Part shown: piece after piece, positions 23,801 through 32,679 of the stretch
Layout: the number at the start of each line of letters is the position of its first letter
Position numbering within the stretch: the first letter of the stretch is position 1
Assembly: GCF_035046485.1 (NCBI RefSeq)
Contig: NC_085137.1
Location: 133,180,703-133,244,702 of the forward strand
Source of the DNA: Aedes albopictus
Taxonomy: Eukaryota; Arthropoda; Insecta; Diptera; Culicidae
Length of the DNA stretch: 64,000 bases
Direction of reading: 5' to 3'
Notes under the pieces: model-generated
The model's database searches: none
The model's input: only the letters and a program-made list of their open reading frames with translations
Told to the model about the DNA's origin: nothing
Program-made: the position numbers and the translations under genes

Positions 23801-24533
23801 AAAGAACTACAAGTGTTCCGCTGCTTCTGATGTCAAAATATCAGAAGTCGTACACGTAGGGTATCGCGCTACTTGGGCGGTGGTTTTCTTCGTCTGTTAT
23901 TTTCTTCTGTTTTCCACTGTAACTCGGTCAATTTTGAACCGATTGACTTGAAATTTTGTTCACGGGTAGATACTATACCTATCTCACCGCATTCCAAGAA
24001 TTGTGTCAATTGGTTCAAGATTGACTGAGTTATAGTGGAAAACAGACGAATATAGAAGCCACCGCCCAAGTAGCGCGATTCCCTATGTTCCTTGCTCTAT
24101 CTTTCTTTGATACGCGAAAAGTTGCCACCGTGTGATGAGCACGCAGCGAACGCGTTATCAACTAAATTTATGCTTTTTTATAGAGCTATCAGAGCTAGCG
24201 CAGCGCCTTACATTACGACGACGTCGTCACCACCAACACCTACGTTCGCTAACAAATATTAAGCCAATTGCAGCTGTACGCTATTCTCACTTCCGACTTG
24301 ATGAGTTGTCACCCATCAGAAGAAACAGTGTGCCTGCCAGCGATAAATCAAGGGTCAAGAAACGAAAATCTCTACGCACTTACCTTGCATGATTTCTGCA
24401 TCTCCGACTGCCGGCAATAGTTTACCGGCGCCAATCCGGGCAAGTAGAACCCATCGACTGTCCCGCTAATAACGACGATCACTGCCAGCAGAAAGCCGGC
24501 AAGCGACGAACGGCAGGACCTGGTCAAGCTCAT
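11828..24533 (-). CDS. TM9SF2: Transmembrane 9 superfamily member 2 (nonaspanin)
   Basis: Four coding exons on the minus strand: 24384-24533, 12637-13826, 12410-12569 and 11828-12331. Together they give 667 aa, against about 663 for human TM9SF2. All junctions have GT/AG ends (GTAAGT at 24383, CCAG before 13826, GTAAGA at 12636, GCAG before 12331) and keep frame. A signal peptide (about residues 1-28) precedes [12 protein letters not shown]. The lumenal domain with [11 protein letters not shown] and [15 protein letters not shown] follows, and from about residue 305 the nine membrane spans ([60 protein letters not shown]). The protein ends KVKVD-like in a KxD COPI/Golgi retention signal. Family knowledge: a Golgi/endosomal protein that, in human cells, supports heparan sulfate sulfation. 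Oddity: intron 1 is 10,557 bp and packed with mobile elements, whereas introns 2 and 3 are 67 and 78 bp. The gene appears intact. The TM9SF2 rather than TM9SF4 call rests on the [10 protein letters not shown] start. Confidence 0.95.
14046..14177. repeat. Foldback MITE in TM9SF2 intron 1
   Basis: AAGCAGTTTTTTCG..ATGAAAATATATTCACTG at the left pairs with CAGTGAATATATTTTCATG..CGAGAAAACTGCTTT at the right, with about 25 bp between the inner stems. No coding capacity. Confidence 0.65.
14470..14596 (-). repeat. 127-bp repeat, right member of an inverted pair
   Basis: Inverted copy of 9394-9520 (AGTGGTAAACCAGGTGTCCT to TTACCGTAAATC on plus). It lies in TM9SF2 intron 1. Confidence 0.75.
15023..15919. 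mobile_element. TIR element with TTCGGTGAA subterminal repeats
   Basis: The ends are AATCGCAGAATTCTGTGAAA and its reverse complement at 15900-15919. Both halves are crowded with TTCGGTGAA / TTCACCGAA and TTCTGTGAAA words (a dozen or more). The middle (15360-15660) is unique sequence without a convincing frame. Subterminal repeats of this kind are typical of transposase-bound non-autonomous DNA elements. No clear target-site duplication was found. It lies in TM9SF2 intron 1. Confidence 0.75.
15986..16382. mobile_element. MITE with GTCGTTTTCG termini
   Basis: GTCGTTTTCGTTTTTGCGGC at the left and the matching GCAAAAACGAAAACGAC at the right are followed inward by GCTACAC / GTGTAGC words. The element is about 397 bp with no coding capacity. 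It contains GGGTACCCGGGTACCC, a small internal palindrome. Confidence 0.75.
16689..20690 (+). mobile_element. CR1-like non-LTR retrotransposon, 5'-defective
   Basis: A 4.0-kb insertion in TM9SF2 intron 1, antisense to the gene. A 26-bp identical sequence sits at both edges (16663-16688 and 20691-20716), which I read as a target-site duplication. The element has a G/T-rich leader (about 16930-17800), an intact reverse transcriptase frame, and a 3' end with an 8-bp tandem tail, three AATAGCAG units, instead of poly(A). A short tandem 3' tail is characteristic of CR1-type elements. The endonuclease domain is missing except for its last residues. The clade assignment is tentative. Confidence 0.75.
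18103..20382 (+). CDS. Non-LTR retrotransposon reverse transcriptase (partial ORF2)
   Basis: The frame is open from 18103 to the stop at 20380-20382, about 759 codons, with no intact start seen because the 5' part is lost. It begins with the tail of an endonuclease domain (DDNHPALEI). The RT blocks follow in order: [64 protein letters not shown], and the catalytic FYADD at about residues 473-477 counted from 18133. The C-terminal region ends [10 protein letters not shown]. The RT core has no stop or frameshift, implying a relatively recent insertion. It cannot encode its own endonuclease and is probably immobile. Confidence 0.9.
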   Translation, partial: KDNADGRKPVLLNEAALEDYEIHEAVVPLSTLDDNHPALEITVHPPKLNPFEDIAEELGLNFYRADFPGLTSALLQVDWNAIADFEDIDLAVEAFTSIVNGVMADYVPLRRPAPKPPWGNTHLRHLKRLRSNALRAYCRNRCPFARHRFALASNDYRTYNRLLYKRHCIRTQANLRRNPRQFWNFVNTKRKESGLPTEMFLGNNTATTAPQKCELFATHFKSAFNETVSSAHQVAYACRDTPLNVCPLSSFTVTEELVRLAIRKLKYSVTPSLDGIPACVLKKCEDVLVSPLTTLFNLSFRQCRFPSSWKTSIMFPVHKKGNRNNVENYRGITSLCACSKVLEIIMNDALFASCKNYISSDQHGFFPKRSTSTNLVQFVSFCLRNMDAGAQVDTVYTDLKSAFDRVDHGILLERLKIIGVSADLVCWLGSYLRDRNLIVKIGCASSLPFSNASGVPQGSNLGPLLFSLFINELSFLLPPGCRLFYADDVKLYMVVKCVQDCLNLQQLLNAFDDWCTSNMLTISIPKCSIISYHRKHKPITHNYFIRDQPLERALQVRDLGVTLDSALTFQPHFNTIINKANRQLGFMLKISNEFNDPLCLRSLYCALVRSILESNSVVWCPYQSTWIARIEAVQRKFVRAALRHLPWRDPINLPHYEDRCRLLGLSTLENRRSVAQAVFIAKILLGESDSSALLSQLHIYAPERILRERNFLMLEQRNSLYGEHDPIRFMTTKFNEVYAVFDFNVSSTTFKNRLREWFR
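20717..23079. other. TM9SF2 intron 1, repeats without genes
   Basis: No coding sequence recognised. It contains a T22 run (21181-21202) and a short degenerate tandem of TTTCGCC..GCCGTGTTTACG units (about 21990-22135). The word GCCCAATAC-type AT-rich DNA around it shows no defined ends. Confidence 0.4.
23080..23330 (+). pseudogene. Non-LTR retrotransposon fragment
   Basis: The plus-strand frame carries [20 protein letters not shown] followed by HFKELLNG, a linker found in mosquito non-LTR ORF2 proteins just upstream of the RT core. The RT itself is absent. This is a short dead fragment in TM9SF2 intron 1. Confidence 0.7.
23403..23585 (-). pseudogene. RNase H fragment of a non-LTR retrotransposon
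   Basis: The minus-strand frame reads [20 protein letters not shown] then LAK, the conserved C-terminal block of retrotransposon RNase H (usually VPSHxGxxGNExAD; here the Asp is preserved). It is opposite in strand to the neighbouring RT linker fragment, so the two come from different insertions. Confidence 0.75.
23857..24086. mobile_element. Foldback MITE near TM9SF2 exon 1
   Basis: TAGGGTATCGCGCTACTTGG..GCGGTGG at the left is matched by CCACCGCCCAAGTAGCGCGA..CCCTA at the right. The arms continue inward through CGTCTGTT and TTTTCCACT words. It is 230 bp and lies 300 bp downstream of the TM9SF2 exon 1 donor. Confidence 0.75.
24384..24533 (-). CDS. TM9SF2: TM9SF2 first coding exon (signal peptide)
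   Basis: This 150-bp exon starts at ATG (complement of 24531-24533) and encodes 50 residues: a hydrophobic leader ([18 protein letters not shown]), then the diagnostic start of mature TM9SF2 ([17 protein letters not shown]). It ends TGCAAG|GTAAGT in phase 0, joining directly to SEVVLYVNR in exon 2. It is easily missed because it lies 10.6 kb from the rest of the gene and is read by no long open frame. Confidence 0.93.
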
Positions 24534-25831
24534 CGTTTGCTTTGTGGCTATCTTCCTCGAGCCCTTTACGCCCTAATTCAGTCAATCGTAGCGAGTCGCA
24601 GTAAATTTATGCAAACAAATCAGACGAATCGTCGACCACTTCTGGGCTGATTGAAGCGGCGTTTGTATGCTTCTCCAGCTCTGCTTTCCCTGGGGACTAT
24701 CCCACTGTAAGCAGGCAGTCAGGACTTTCACCTCCGCACACCCACGAACCTCCGCGCACTACGGTGAAATGGTTCCTCCTCTTCCTCCGCACCAAGACGT
24801 GACGAGAAGCTTCTTGCAGAAGAAAACGGTACCTATTCTCTCCCCGGACAAAACAAGTCGATATTCACTTTCCTCCGGTAAATACACTCGAAATCCACTG
24901 CCACCGTGTCCGGTTCACCTCAGTGAACAAGTTCACATAAAAAGCACTCGATTATACGCACAAATCAGAACATTTTTCACCGATTTTCCCGACGTAGACT
25001 AGAGAATATTGCGAAGATTTTTTTTGCTGGAGAAAAATTTCCTCTGACATCAACATATCGACGTATGCGAAAACGTCACTGTGGTGGCTGCGCCCTTGAA
25101 TGGCGCGTTCACTGGTCTTAAGCGAGTAGTACTAGATTGGTGTGAACTCGTTCACTTGCTTCATCACGCAGTGTGGCCATGGAGCCATGCTAGGGGCAAG
25201 CGAGGCAAGCCAGTGTGTCAAATTTTCGAACCTATCCTAACGAAAAATGACGCCCGTATCTATTCATTCATTTGCACCACCACTCTCAATCAGGTGGCGA
25301 ATGAATGTTCACCGAGGGGAATGGCAGATCCGGATTTTTTGTGAATTTCGCTACTTTTCCTTCAAACCAAATGATAGCTTCTAAGAAATTATTTTTTTAA
25401 TATCCTTCCCAAACCCCCATCTATCCGTCGCTATCCGTTTCTAACCGTGTCCAAACCTCCAACGATTTGAAAGCGCTCACGGTGGTTTCATCGTGAACGC
25501 ACTCTAGTAAGGATGTTTTAACGAAAGAGAAATGTCAAAACAAAAAAAAAAACATAAATCAAAACAGAATTCGGAATCCTGATCGTCTCGTTGATCCTTT
25601 ATCCGGAACGACCCGGAATCGGAACCTACCCATTGAGTCGAAGGAATCATCGTAAGGATCTACAGCTAAAATGAAAAGTAAGTGTGTTTCCCAGGTAACC
25701 ACTAAGCACTGTTCTGAGCATTATAACGGCCATTAAACAGCTTTTCAGTGCTAAGTAGCTCTATATAAGCATTCCTAATGCTTATAGGCACTATAACCAG
25801 TAAGAACTAAATTAAGCCCTGTAAGCCTATA

Positions 25832-26145
25832 CAGTGAGGTTTCGCTCGTTGGGTCACGACTGCGCCCCGACTAGCGAATCATGTTCGTTCGTTGGGACAA
25901 CTGACAATCGATCAAAATGCTGTAGACACACGCAAGTGACGAGAAATACGTCACAAAACACTCACATACTTGTACAAACGTTCAGTATATAGGAGCTGCG
26001 ATGCGACGGCGGTCAGACGTCAAACTCGTTTTGACATCGATTTTGACATTGACAGTGCTTTTTAGTTGGGTTTTGCCCCAACCAGTGAACATTCAACTAT
26101 CGAGACAGCCCATCTAACGAGCCGCCAACGAACGAATCGGGACTG
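25832..26145. mobile_element. TA-flanked MITE nested in copy A
   Basis: The 314-bp element starts CAGTGAGGTTTCGCTCGTTG and ends with the partial inverse CCAACGAACGAATCGGGACTG-type end. It is flanked by TA on both sides. The empty site is seen in the sister copy near 36170, where the host sequence runs uninterrupted. A TA duplication suggests the Tc1/mariner (IS630) superfamily. Confidence 0.85.
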
Positions 26146-26347
26146 TATAAAGCCTACAAGCTGTAAAGAAGTTTGTCAGTGCTGTCACAGGGCTTGGAGC
26201 ACATGACGTTTATATCAATCAAAATAGATTTCGACCAAAACAGACTCGAGTCGGTCATGATCAATACATTTTAAACATCCATGTCGGACGGGATTGACGA
26301 AACGGGATTATTTTTGTTGTTGGCATGTTTATCGGAATGGTGTTGTT

Positions 26348-26776
26348 CAGAGAAAATAGGTAGAGAAGCGAAGAGTGTGAAGCCAAAAATACCTTATCGA
26401 ACCGTCAAACTGGTATCCTATCGAGCAAAATCAACAAACCTTGACGATTACCGCATAAGTAAAGATAAGTATTGCAATCATTTGAAACATATTTTTACCA
26501 AAGTTTTTAAATATCATGGATAACAGTATAAATAACATTGATTCCTTGAATTAATGAAAATTGTTCCATTTTGGAACATCAGTTTGATAATGCCTAGTTA
26601 ATAAAACAACAGTATAAATAGTTTTCAAATGCGGTATGCGAGATAGGCACTACCTTCGATGGGTGGATTAATCTGCTTTGCTGCAGTTGCCAGCATCCGA
26701 GCGATGAAATCAAAACAGAAAAAGTGTTGCCGTTCTGGCGGCTGTTCACTCTTCGCTTCTCTACCTATTTTCTCTG
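26348..26776. mobile_element. hAT-type MITE nested in copy A
   Basis: CAGAGAAAATAGGTAGAGAA and its exact inverse bound a 429-bp element with an 8-bp duplication GTGTTGTT (26340-26347 and 26777-26784). The same host sequence is uninterrupted near 46975-46995. No coding capacity. Confidence 0.88.
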
Positions 26777-27485
26777 GTGTTGTTAAATACATAATGGAAT
26801 TTGGTTGTCTTGATTATTCCATTTTTTTCAATCAAGACAAACTCCAGCTCGTTTCCCTCTTCTTGTGAAACGTTTCCCGACCATTTATATAAACATTGCT
26901 TCTCCTGCATCAATTCCTGCGTTCGTCACCACCAACCTTACCACTGAATCATCCTCATCCCATATCATTTTCAACCCTCGAAATGCCCAAACTATTTTTG
27001 TTTTTCATGGTTTAAATACTAGTTTGATCACACCATTCCCATGGTGCATTGGTGGAGCAGATGAGAAAGGCAACGGATTTGGACTTGATCAGGAACTCGG
27101 AGGACAACAGCTAAAATCTGGATGAAGTAGCAAAAAAGCAACTTCAATGGAAGCGAAGGAAGTTAGAAAAGAACAGAAGATAAACAAATTTTTTTCTTTT
27201 TTTTTTGCCTCACTTTTGACAACTTTCGCTCCAGAGACTTGGTACGATATTTTAAAGTTGGCCGTATATCAGCCGAATAATTCGCCAAAAGTGGCTTTTG
27301 AGCAGCGCTATAAGAGGATATAGAACCAATTAGCTCTGTTAGCCAGGTTCTACATTCGACTATAGAGCCGACTTAATGCCATTTTTACGGCTTAATGGTT
27401 ACTTGGGTTATTATAAACCAAGTTAAAAAACATAGCCATACGATTGAATCTACTGAAAACTCAAATTTATCACCCTCACCTCAAC

Positions 27486-28153
27486 TGTTACTAGCGATGC
27501 TTCGGATGCGGGTAGAACAATTTCGTAGTAAGTTGATGGACAACAAACTCAACTAAAATATATTATCAATCAATAAACAATAACAAACATGGTATAAACA
27601 AACTACTTACAATCTAGTTTTCCCCTCGGCTACAAGTACTTCCAAAATTCTACCTCCGGGATTTCTGGGCGAACCTAATTAAACATTCAACATTATTGCA
27701 AACATGATGTTTCAACAAATGTGGTACAAACTCACGGTAAGTCACGGTATAACGACACTATCACTACATTCCGTACAAAACTCTTCCGTTTAGCAAACGA
27801 TCTACAATTTCACAAATTACTATATACAATATTTTGATACACAATAACAAACTTACAATACATAATCTCGCACATTCAACGCAATTTCAATTAATAATTA
27901 AACGTTAACAATTCTATTAATACGATGGAGAAAACACCATCTTTCTAGACAACTGCCTAATCAAAGCGCAATCAACAAAAACACTCTCATCTAGCTGTTG
28001 CACTTCTTCTACTGTACGTGATATGTGTACAATTATGCTGCAGTACACAATACTAAACAACAACAAAGCGGAACACGTTCGCCGCATCATTCACCGATAG
28101 CGTTCTGCATTCCCATTATATTTAAATTGGCGGTTGAACAGTCCGCCGTAACA
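27486..28153 (-). repeat. BEL/Pao 3' LTR
   Basis: A 668-bp LTR, TGTTAC..GTAACA. It is the complete reference for reconstructing the insertions in the other LTR. Confidence 0.9.
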
Positions 28154-28304
28154 TTCCCCCACCCGTAAACCCTGTAGCTGGACCGCTTGCGTACAGGGAT
28201 TACTCTTCAACAAATTTCCCTTCTCCAAACGCCAAACTTCAACCGATCTTCAAACTTCGCGAATTTTCCGTAGACTAATTATACCATGATCCGACCATCT
28301 TTCA

Positions 28305-28493
28305 TCATTCCCTTGGGCGTGGTCCGTAAACCGTCCAGCCAAGCAGCGATCGGATGGCAACAGGTTCGCCTGGATCTCCAGTTCTGGATTCCAACGGCGC
28401 GACAAGATGAAGATTGTCGATTCCTAATAATACTTGCGGCGTAGCCAAGTCGTAACCGGGAATCTCTACATCGTACAGATGATCACAATGCAC
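28305..28493 (-). pseudogene. BEL Pol fragment after the protease
   Basis: The minus-strand frame contains VLLGIDNLHLVAPLESRTGD and SLLGWTVYGP, the conserved linker between BEL/Pao protease and reverse transcriptase. It is out of frame with the Gag-protease frame because of a short tandem duplication (CATTG-CATTG) near 28550-28560. It ends abruptly at about 28305, where the large internal deletion begins. Confidence 0.85.
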
Positions 28494-28528
28494 AAACTCT
28501 TCAGCATTTACACGTTGAGATGGTAGTT

Positions 28529-30847
28529 CTAGTCTCTGAACGGTTCGAGCATTGCATTGACGAGATCAAAACGCTTCGACGATCCTCGTGCAGATACTTG
28601 AATCCTAACTACCTTTGAGTACTTCTCCTTTTGTTGAATACCATTCGTCCAATACATCTGTAATGGTTGCACTGGTCCGGAAGCTTTCAACTCTCCTGCC
28701 AATTTCTTGTTAATCAAAGTCACAGCCGATCCTTCGTCTATAAGCGCCAGCGTATCCACCCTTCTGCTTCCATTATACAAAGTTACCGGCACCATCCTGA
28801 AAAGCACCGTCGGGTTTAACTGCCGATGACTGTTACACTGCACTTCTAGCGGCGCACGTTCGTGATTTGACTCACTATGCAGCAACGGATTATGGAATTC
28901 TGGACAGCTGTCCACTGTACAACGCTTTCGTATACGGCACGGCCAATCACCATGGTCATACATACAACACGGGCATAAGTGCAACCGTTCCACTGTCTTC
29001 CATCGTTCTCCAACACTTTGCATCAAGAAGTCTTGACAGTTTCGCCCAAAATGTCCCATCTTATGACACACAGCACATCTTACATCTTTGTACTGTGGCT
29101 GCACCGGCTGCTCAGGTCTCCTTGCCTCATCATCATTCTGACTGGGCCGGCCACTCGTTCCATCATTATCGCCGTCTGCGGCATACAAAACAGATTTTGC
29201 TTTGGCCTTTCCCCGTTTCTTGTCGTTCTCATTCATATCGGCCTTCTCGAAGGTGGCCTCCAGCGCCTTTTCTACAAGGCATTCCATGAACGTGCCGAAT
29301 GTTTCTAAGTCGACTGACTGCGCACGTCGCTTATACTCCACCCATTCCATTGCATAATACGAAGGCAATTTTTGTACGAGACTCTGCATCAATATAGGAT
29401 TCTTCAGACGATCTACCAGCCCAGCCGCTTTCAGGTGCTGTGTAAACTCCTCCACAGCGCTTCCGAATTCAATAACGGACTCCAAGCTCTCCGCACTGGG
29501 CCCTTCCAATCCCTGAATCCGGTTAGCCAACCTCGTCGACAGAATTTCCGGATTGCCGAACCTCTTCCTCAATTTTTCCACTATCAACGGAACATTCTCC
29601 GGCAGCAGCAACCGATTTCGCACAGTCTCCAGGGCTTTACCGGTTAAGGCCTCTTGCAGTCGAACTAAGTTCTCGGCATTAGTAAAGCCACACGATGTGT
29701 TCGCCTGTTCATACGCGCTGATAAATATCGGCCATTCCTCAGCGGCACCAGAGAACTTCGGCAGACTTCGAGGGAACACTTGTCGCGATGCAATCTGCAG
29801 ATGCGATGGACCATGCGCCGCTTGATTATTGCCTGCCTCTCGCTTCTCTCCAGAAAAATGCTCGCATATTGAAGAACGGGCATTAATCCTATTTTCGAAC
29901 GATGGTCGAGGAAGATTGTAGTTGGAAACTCCTGGAAATTTTCCCAGATGTCTACTCGTAGATGTACTCAACACCGTTCTCTGAAGTTTTGGTGGTCTGG
30001 TGTTACTCCGTATCTCGGACGTTCCAGTATTCTTCAAAAGCTCCTGCGATTGTCCTTCTTCCACCCCGACTTCTGCATCTCCAACCAGTTCCGGGAAATC
30101 TTTGTCGATGAACACAAAATCCTCACTGACGATCTGTCTCAACTCCATCCGTTTTTGAAGAACTTCCTTCTGCCGAGCGATTCGCTTCCGTTCTAACTCC
30201 AAGAGTTTTCTCTGGTTTACCTCCTCAAGTTCTTCCAGTCGGTTCCACTCTTCAAGCTCTTGTAGTTCTCTCAACGCTCGGGTTCTCGTCGACTCCGCCG
30301 ACGGTACACTGGTACTTTTATTCACTTTTTCGTTGCTACGATTATTGTTTTTTACCGGAACAGATTCGGAACGTTTGACGCGGTTACAATAACGACCAAC
30401 CGCTTCTGACAGAGCACGCAACAAATCGTTTTCATCATCAACTTCTTCTTCCTCTTCAGTTACGCGCTTATCGACTTCTTCTGTCTGTCCCTGATCTCCT
30501 ACTTGGCAATGCATTTCTTCAATGCCATTTTCATCATCGTCCTGAGCTGGTTCCCTAGTCATTCGTCCTTGTGACGGTTGGCCTGACTTACCAATTACTG
30601 CCCTTCCCCTAGTTCGACTGGGATGGCGGAATACCATTGGAGAGATGGTGGTATTGCCTGGAGCACCCAATGAAGCACGGATGGATCTGTCTTCGCCTAG
30701 GCAAGTTCCACAGTACCAAACCACCTCGGCAACACTATCGTCGACACCAACGCATTCGAAATGATACCACTCGCGGCACTTCTCGCACAAAACGCTGGCA
30801 TCGTATTCCTCCCCTTCGTCGCAGCACGGGTATTTGTAGGTCGACAT
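28529..30847 (-). CDS. BEL/Pao Gag-protease polyprotein with N-terminal PHD finger
   Basis: 772 codons starting 19 bp inside the 5' LTR boundary. Residues about 8-49 form a PHD-type zinc finger (CC..CEKC..H..C..CGTC). A charged coiled coil spans about 195-250 (LEEWNRLEELEEVNQRKLLE). The Pao-type Gag core (DUF1759-like, LPKFSGAAEEWPIFISAYEQ) lies at about 365-540. A CCHC knuckle CAVCHKMGHFGRNC follows at about 590, then a second Cys/His cluster (CPCCMYDHGDWPC). The aspartic protease active site appears as LALIDEGSAVTLI near residue 705. The frame ends early, within the protease, at a frameshifting duplication. Gag packages element RNA and the protease matures it. The PHD finger is a histone-tail-reader fold, and its use here is inference. 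Confidence 0.9.
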   Translation of the reverse strand: MSTYKYPCCDEGEEYDASVLCEKCREWYHFECVGVDDSVAEVVWYCGTCLGEDRSIRASLGAPGNTTISPMVFRHPSRTRGRAVIGKSGQPSQGRMTREPAQDDDENGIEEMHCQVGDQGQTEEVDKRVTEEEEEVDDENDLLRALSEAVGRYCNRVKRSESVPVKNNNRSNEKVNKSTSVPSAESTRTRALRELQELEEWNRLEELEEVNQRKLLELERKRIARQKEVLQKRMELRQIVSEDFVFIDKDFPELVGDAEVGVEEGQSQELLKNTGTSEIRSNTRPPKLQRTVLSTSTSRHLGKFPGVSNYNLPRPSFENRINARSSICEHFSGEKREAGNNQAAHGPSHLQIASRQVFPRSLPKFSGAAEEWPIFISAYEQANTSCGFTNAENLVRLQEALTGKALETVRNRLLLPENVPLIVEKLRKRFGNPEILSTRLANRIQGLEGPSAESLESVIEFGSAVEEFTQHLKAAGLVDRLKNPILMQSLVQKLPSYYAMEWVEYKRRAQSVDLETFGTFMECLVEKALEATFEKADMNENDKKRGKAKAKSVLYAADGDNDGTSGRPSQNDDEARRPEQPVQPQYKDVRCAVCHKMGHFGRNCQDFLMQSVGERWKTVERLHLCPCCMYDHGDWPCRIRKRCTVDSCPEFHNPLLHSESNHERAPLEVQCNSHRQLNPTVLFRMVPVTLYNGSRRVDTLALIDEGSAVTLINKKLAGELKASGPVQPLQMYWTNGIQQKEKYSKVVRIQVSARGSSKRFDLVNAMLEPFRD

Positions 30848-31408
30848 GGCAGTAGATTTTGAGCTATGTTACTCGCGATGCTTAGGATGCGGGTAGAACA
30901 ATTTCGTAGTAAGTTGATGGACAACAAACTCAACTAAAATATATTATCAATCCATAAACAATAACAAACATGGTATAAACAAACTACTTACAATCTAGTT
31001 TTCCCCTCGGCTACAAGTACTTCCAAAATTCTACCTCCGGGATTTCTGGGCGAACCTAATTAAACATTCAACATTATTGCAAACATGATGTTTCAACAAA
31101 TGTGGTACAAACTCACGGTAAGTCACGGTATAACGACACTATCACTACATTCCGTACAAAACTCTTCCGTTTAGCAAACGATCTACAATTTCACAAATTA
31201 CTATATACAATATTTTGATACACAATAACAAACTTACAATACATAATCTCGCACATTCAACGCAATTTCAATTAATAATTAAACGTTAACAATTCTATTA
31301 ATACGATGGAGAAAACACCATCTTTCTAGACAACTGCCTAATCAAAGCGCAATCAACAAAAACACTCTCATCTAGCTGTTGCACTTCTTCTACTGTACGT
31401 GATATGTG

Positions 31409-32667
31409 TGTAAATACACGACCAAATACGCGAATAACAGCCTGCGGAAATATTACTGTACGGATAACTCGACACGAGATACACCGATCCACGTAGATAC
31501 GTCCAGACCGTTCGACACTGTACTTTGCAATGACGATGGCGAAGCCCGCGATCGCGCATGTTCGATATCTGCTGTGCAGCAGTGGTTCATGCAGTGATGC
31601 CAACACAATGAGGCTGTCAAATGATTCTGCATTGAACTATCATCAGCCACGCTCGTTGAAAACTACTCTCAGGAGAGTAGTTTTTTACTCACTTTTGTAC
31701 TTTGACAATAACTGTCAAAAGTGAGTAACTTCATTTTCATGAAGAGAGTAGTTTTCTACTCTCTCATGGGAAAATCAGTGATTTACTCACTTTTGAGTAT
31801 CGGCATCAGAAAAAAACTCACTTTTAACCGTCAAAAACTTGCAAAAAAACAAGCTAAGTCCGGACCTCGGTCCGGTCATAAAATAAACATTAAAAAACTA
31901 TAATTTTGTGATAGTTTCATGCGGAAAAATGTTTGGAAATTAATCTGGTAAGTTTCTTAGATTGTCATACCTGTGGAATAATAGCATAATTGTGCCGATG
32001 TTGATATTTTTCCAGGAACTCGTTCGAGATGAAAGAAGGTGTCTCCATGAGACGGAAAGGATTGACGATGACAAGGAATATCGATATTGAGGAAATTAAA
32101 TTACTGCCTCGATTACTGCCAAATGGAACCTCGGATGAAAGAGCCCCGAAAGTCGCCCTGTGGGTGTCCCCGTGTCCCCCTCCAAAGAATCTGCTCTGGC
32201 CAAAACGCACTAGATGGAACCCTCAATAATCAAAGTCAGGGTGAAGTCGAAGCAGTCAACCCGACCGCGGAGAGGATTTACCTGGAAATTTTATTTAATT
32301 TTTTAATTGAAAACTGTACACTTTATATTAAATGGAGAAATAAATAAATTATCTATGTTGTTTACTTGCTTGTGTATTTGTTTTATAATAAATTAAAATA
32401 TAAAATGCCATCTAAAAATAATAAAAAAGTGAGCAGTTTTTAACTCACTTTTGCTTTTATTGAAATTAAGGAAGTGAGTTAAAAACTACTCTAATTTTGG
32501 AAAATCTTACAGTTACCCAAAAGTGAGTAACTTCAATTTACTCTAAAATGAGCTGATGCACTTTGCATCGAAGTGAGTCGAAAACGACTCTCTTTAGAGT
32601 AGTTTTGAACGAGCGTGAGAGGAAGGAGGTAGGAGACTAAATGATTCAGTTCGGTATGCACCTCACA
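31409..32667. mobile_element. Solo LTR nested in the BEL 5' LTR
   Basis: TGTAAATACACG..GCACCTCACA is flanked by a 5-bp duplication ATGTG (31404-31408 and 32668-32672). Comparison with the intact LTR shows a clean insertion. The TG..CA ends and 5-bp duplication fit an LTR left after recombination. It was itself invaded by the TIR element at 31648-32617, leaving about 290 bp of LTR. Confidence 0.8.
31648..32617. mobile_element. TIR element carrying a terminal-exon-like cassette
   Basis: CACGCTCGTTGAAAACTACT and its inverse bound a 970-bp element with many internal ACTCACTTTTG / GAGTAGTTTT words at both ends. The middle is different in character. TATTTTTCCAG opens a block at about 32016 (GAACTCGTTCGAGATGAAAG), which runs about 250 bp with coding-like GC content and no full frame. 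It is followed by AATAAA near 32340. It looks like a captured last exon with its poly(A) signal. No target-site duplication was identified. Confidence 0.7.
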
Positions 32668-32679
32668 ATGTGTACAATT

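Larger units (their letters stand above)
25690..27406. mobile_element. TIR element, CCCARGTAACC family, copy A
   Basis: The left end CCCAGGTAACCACTAAG and right end CTTAATGGTTACTTGGG form imperfect inverted repeats flanked by a 2-bp duplication TT. Long subterminal regions are shared with copies at 36026, 39470, 48269 and 46965-50257. Removing two nested insertions leaves about 970 bp. The middle (26860-27130) is low-copy-looking sequence without a convincing protein. The right subterminal region carries TTGGCCGTATATCAGCCGAA. Confidence 0.8.

Noticed and set aside
24667..25002. Plus-strand 111-codon frame upstream of TM9SF2
   Set aside because: It sits in the probable promoter/5' region with no domain and no splice context; composition alone explains it.
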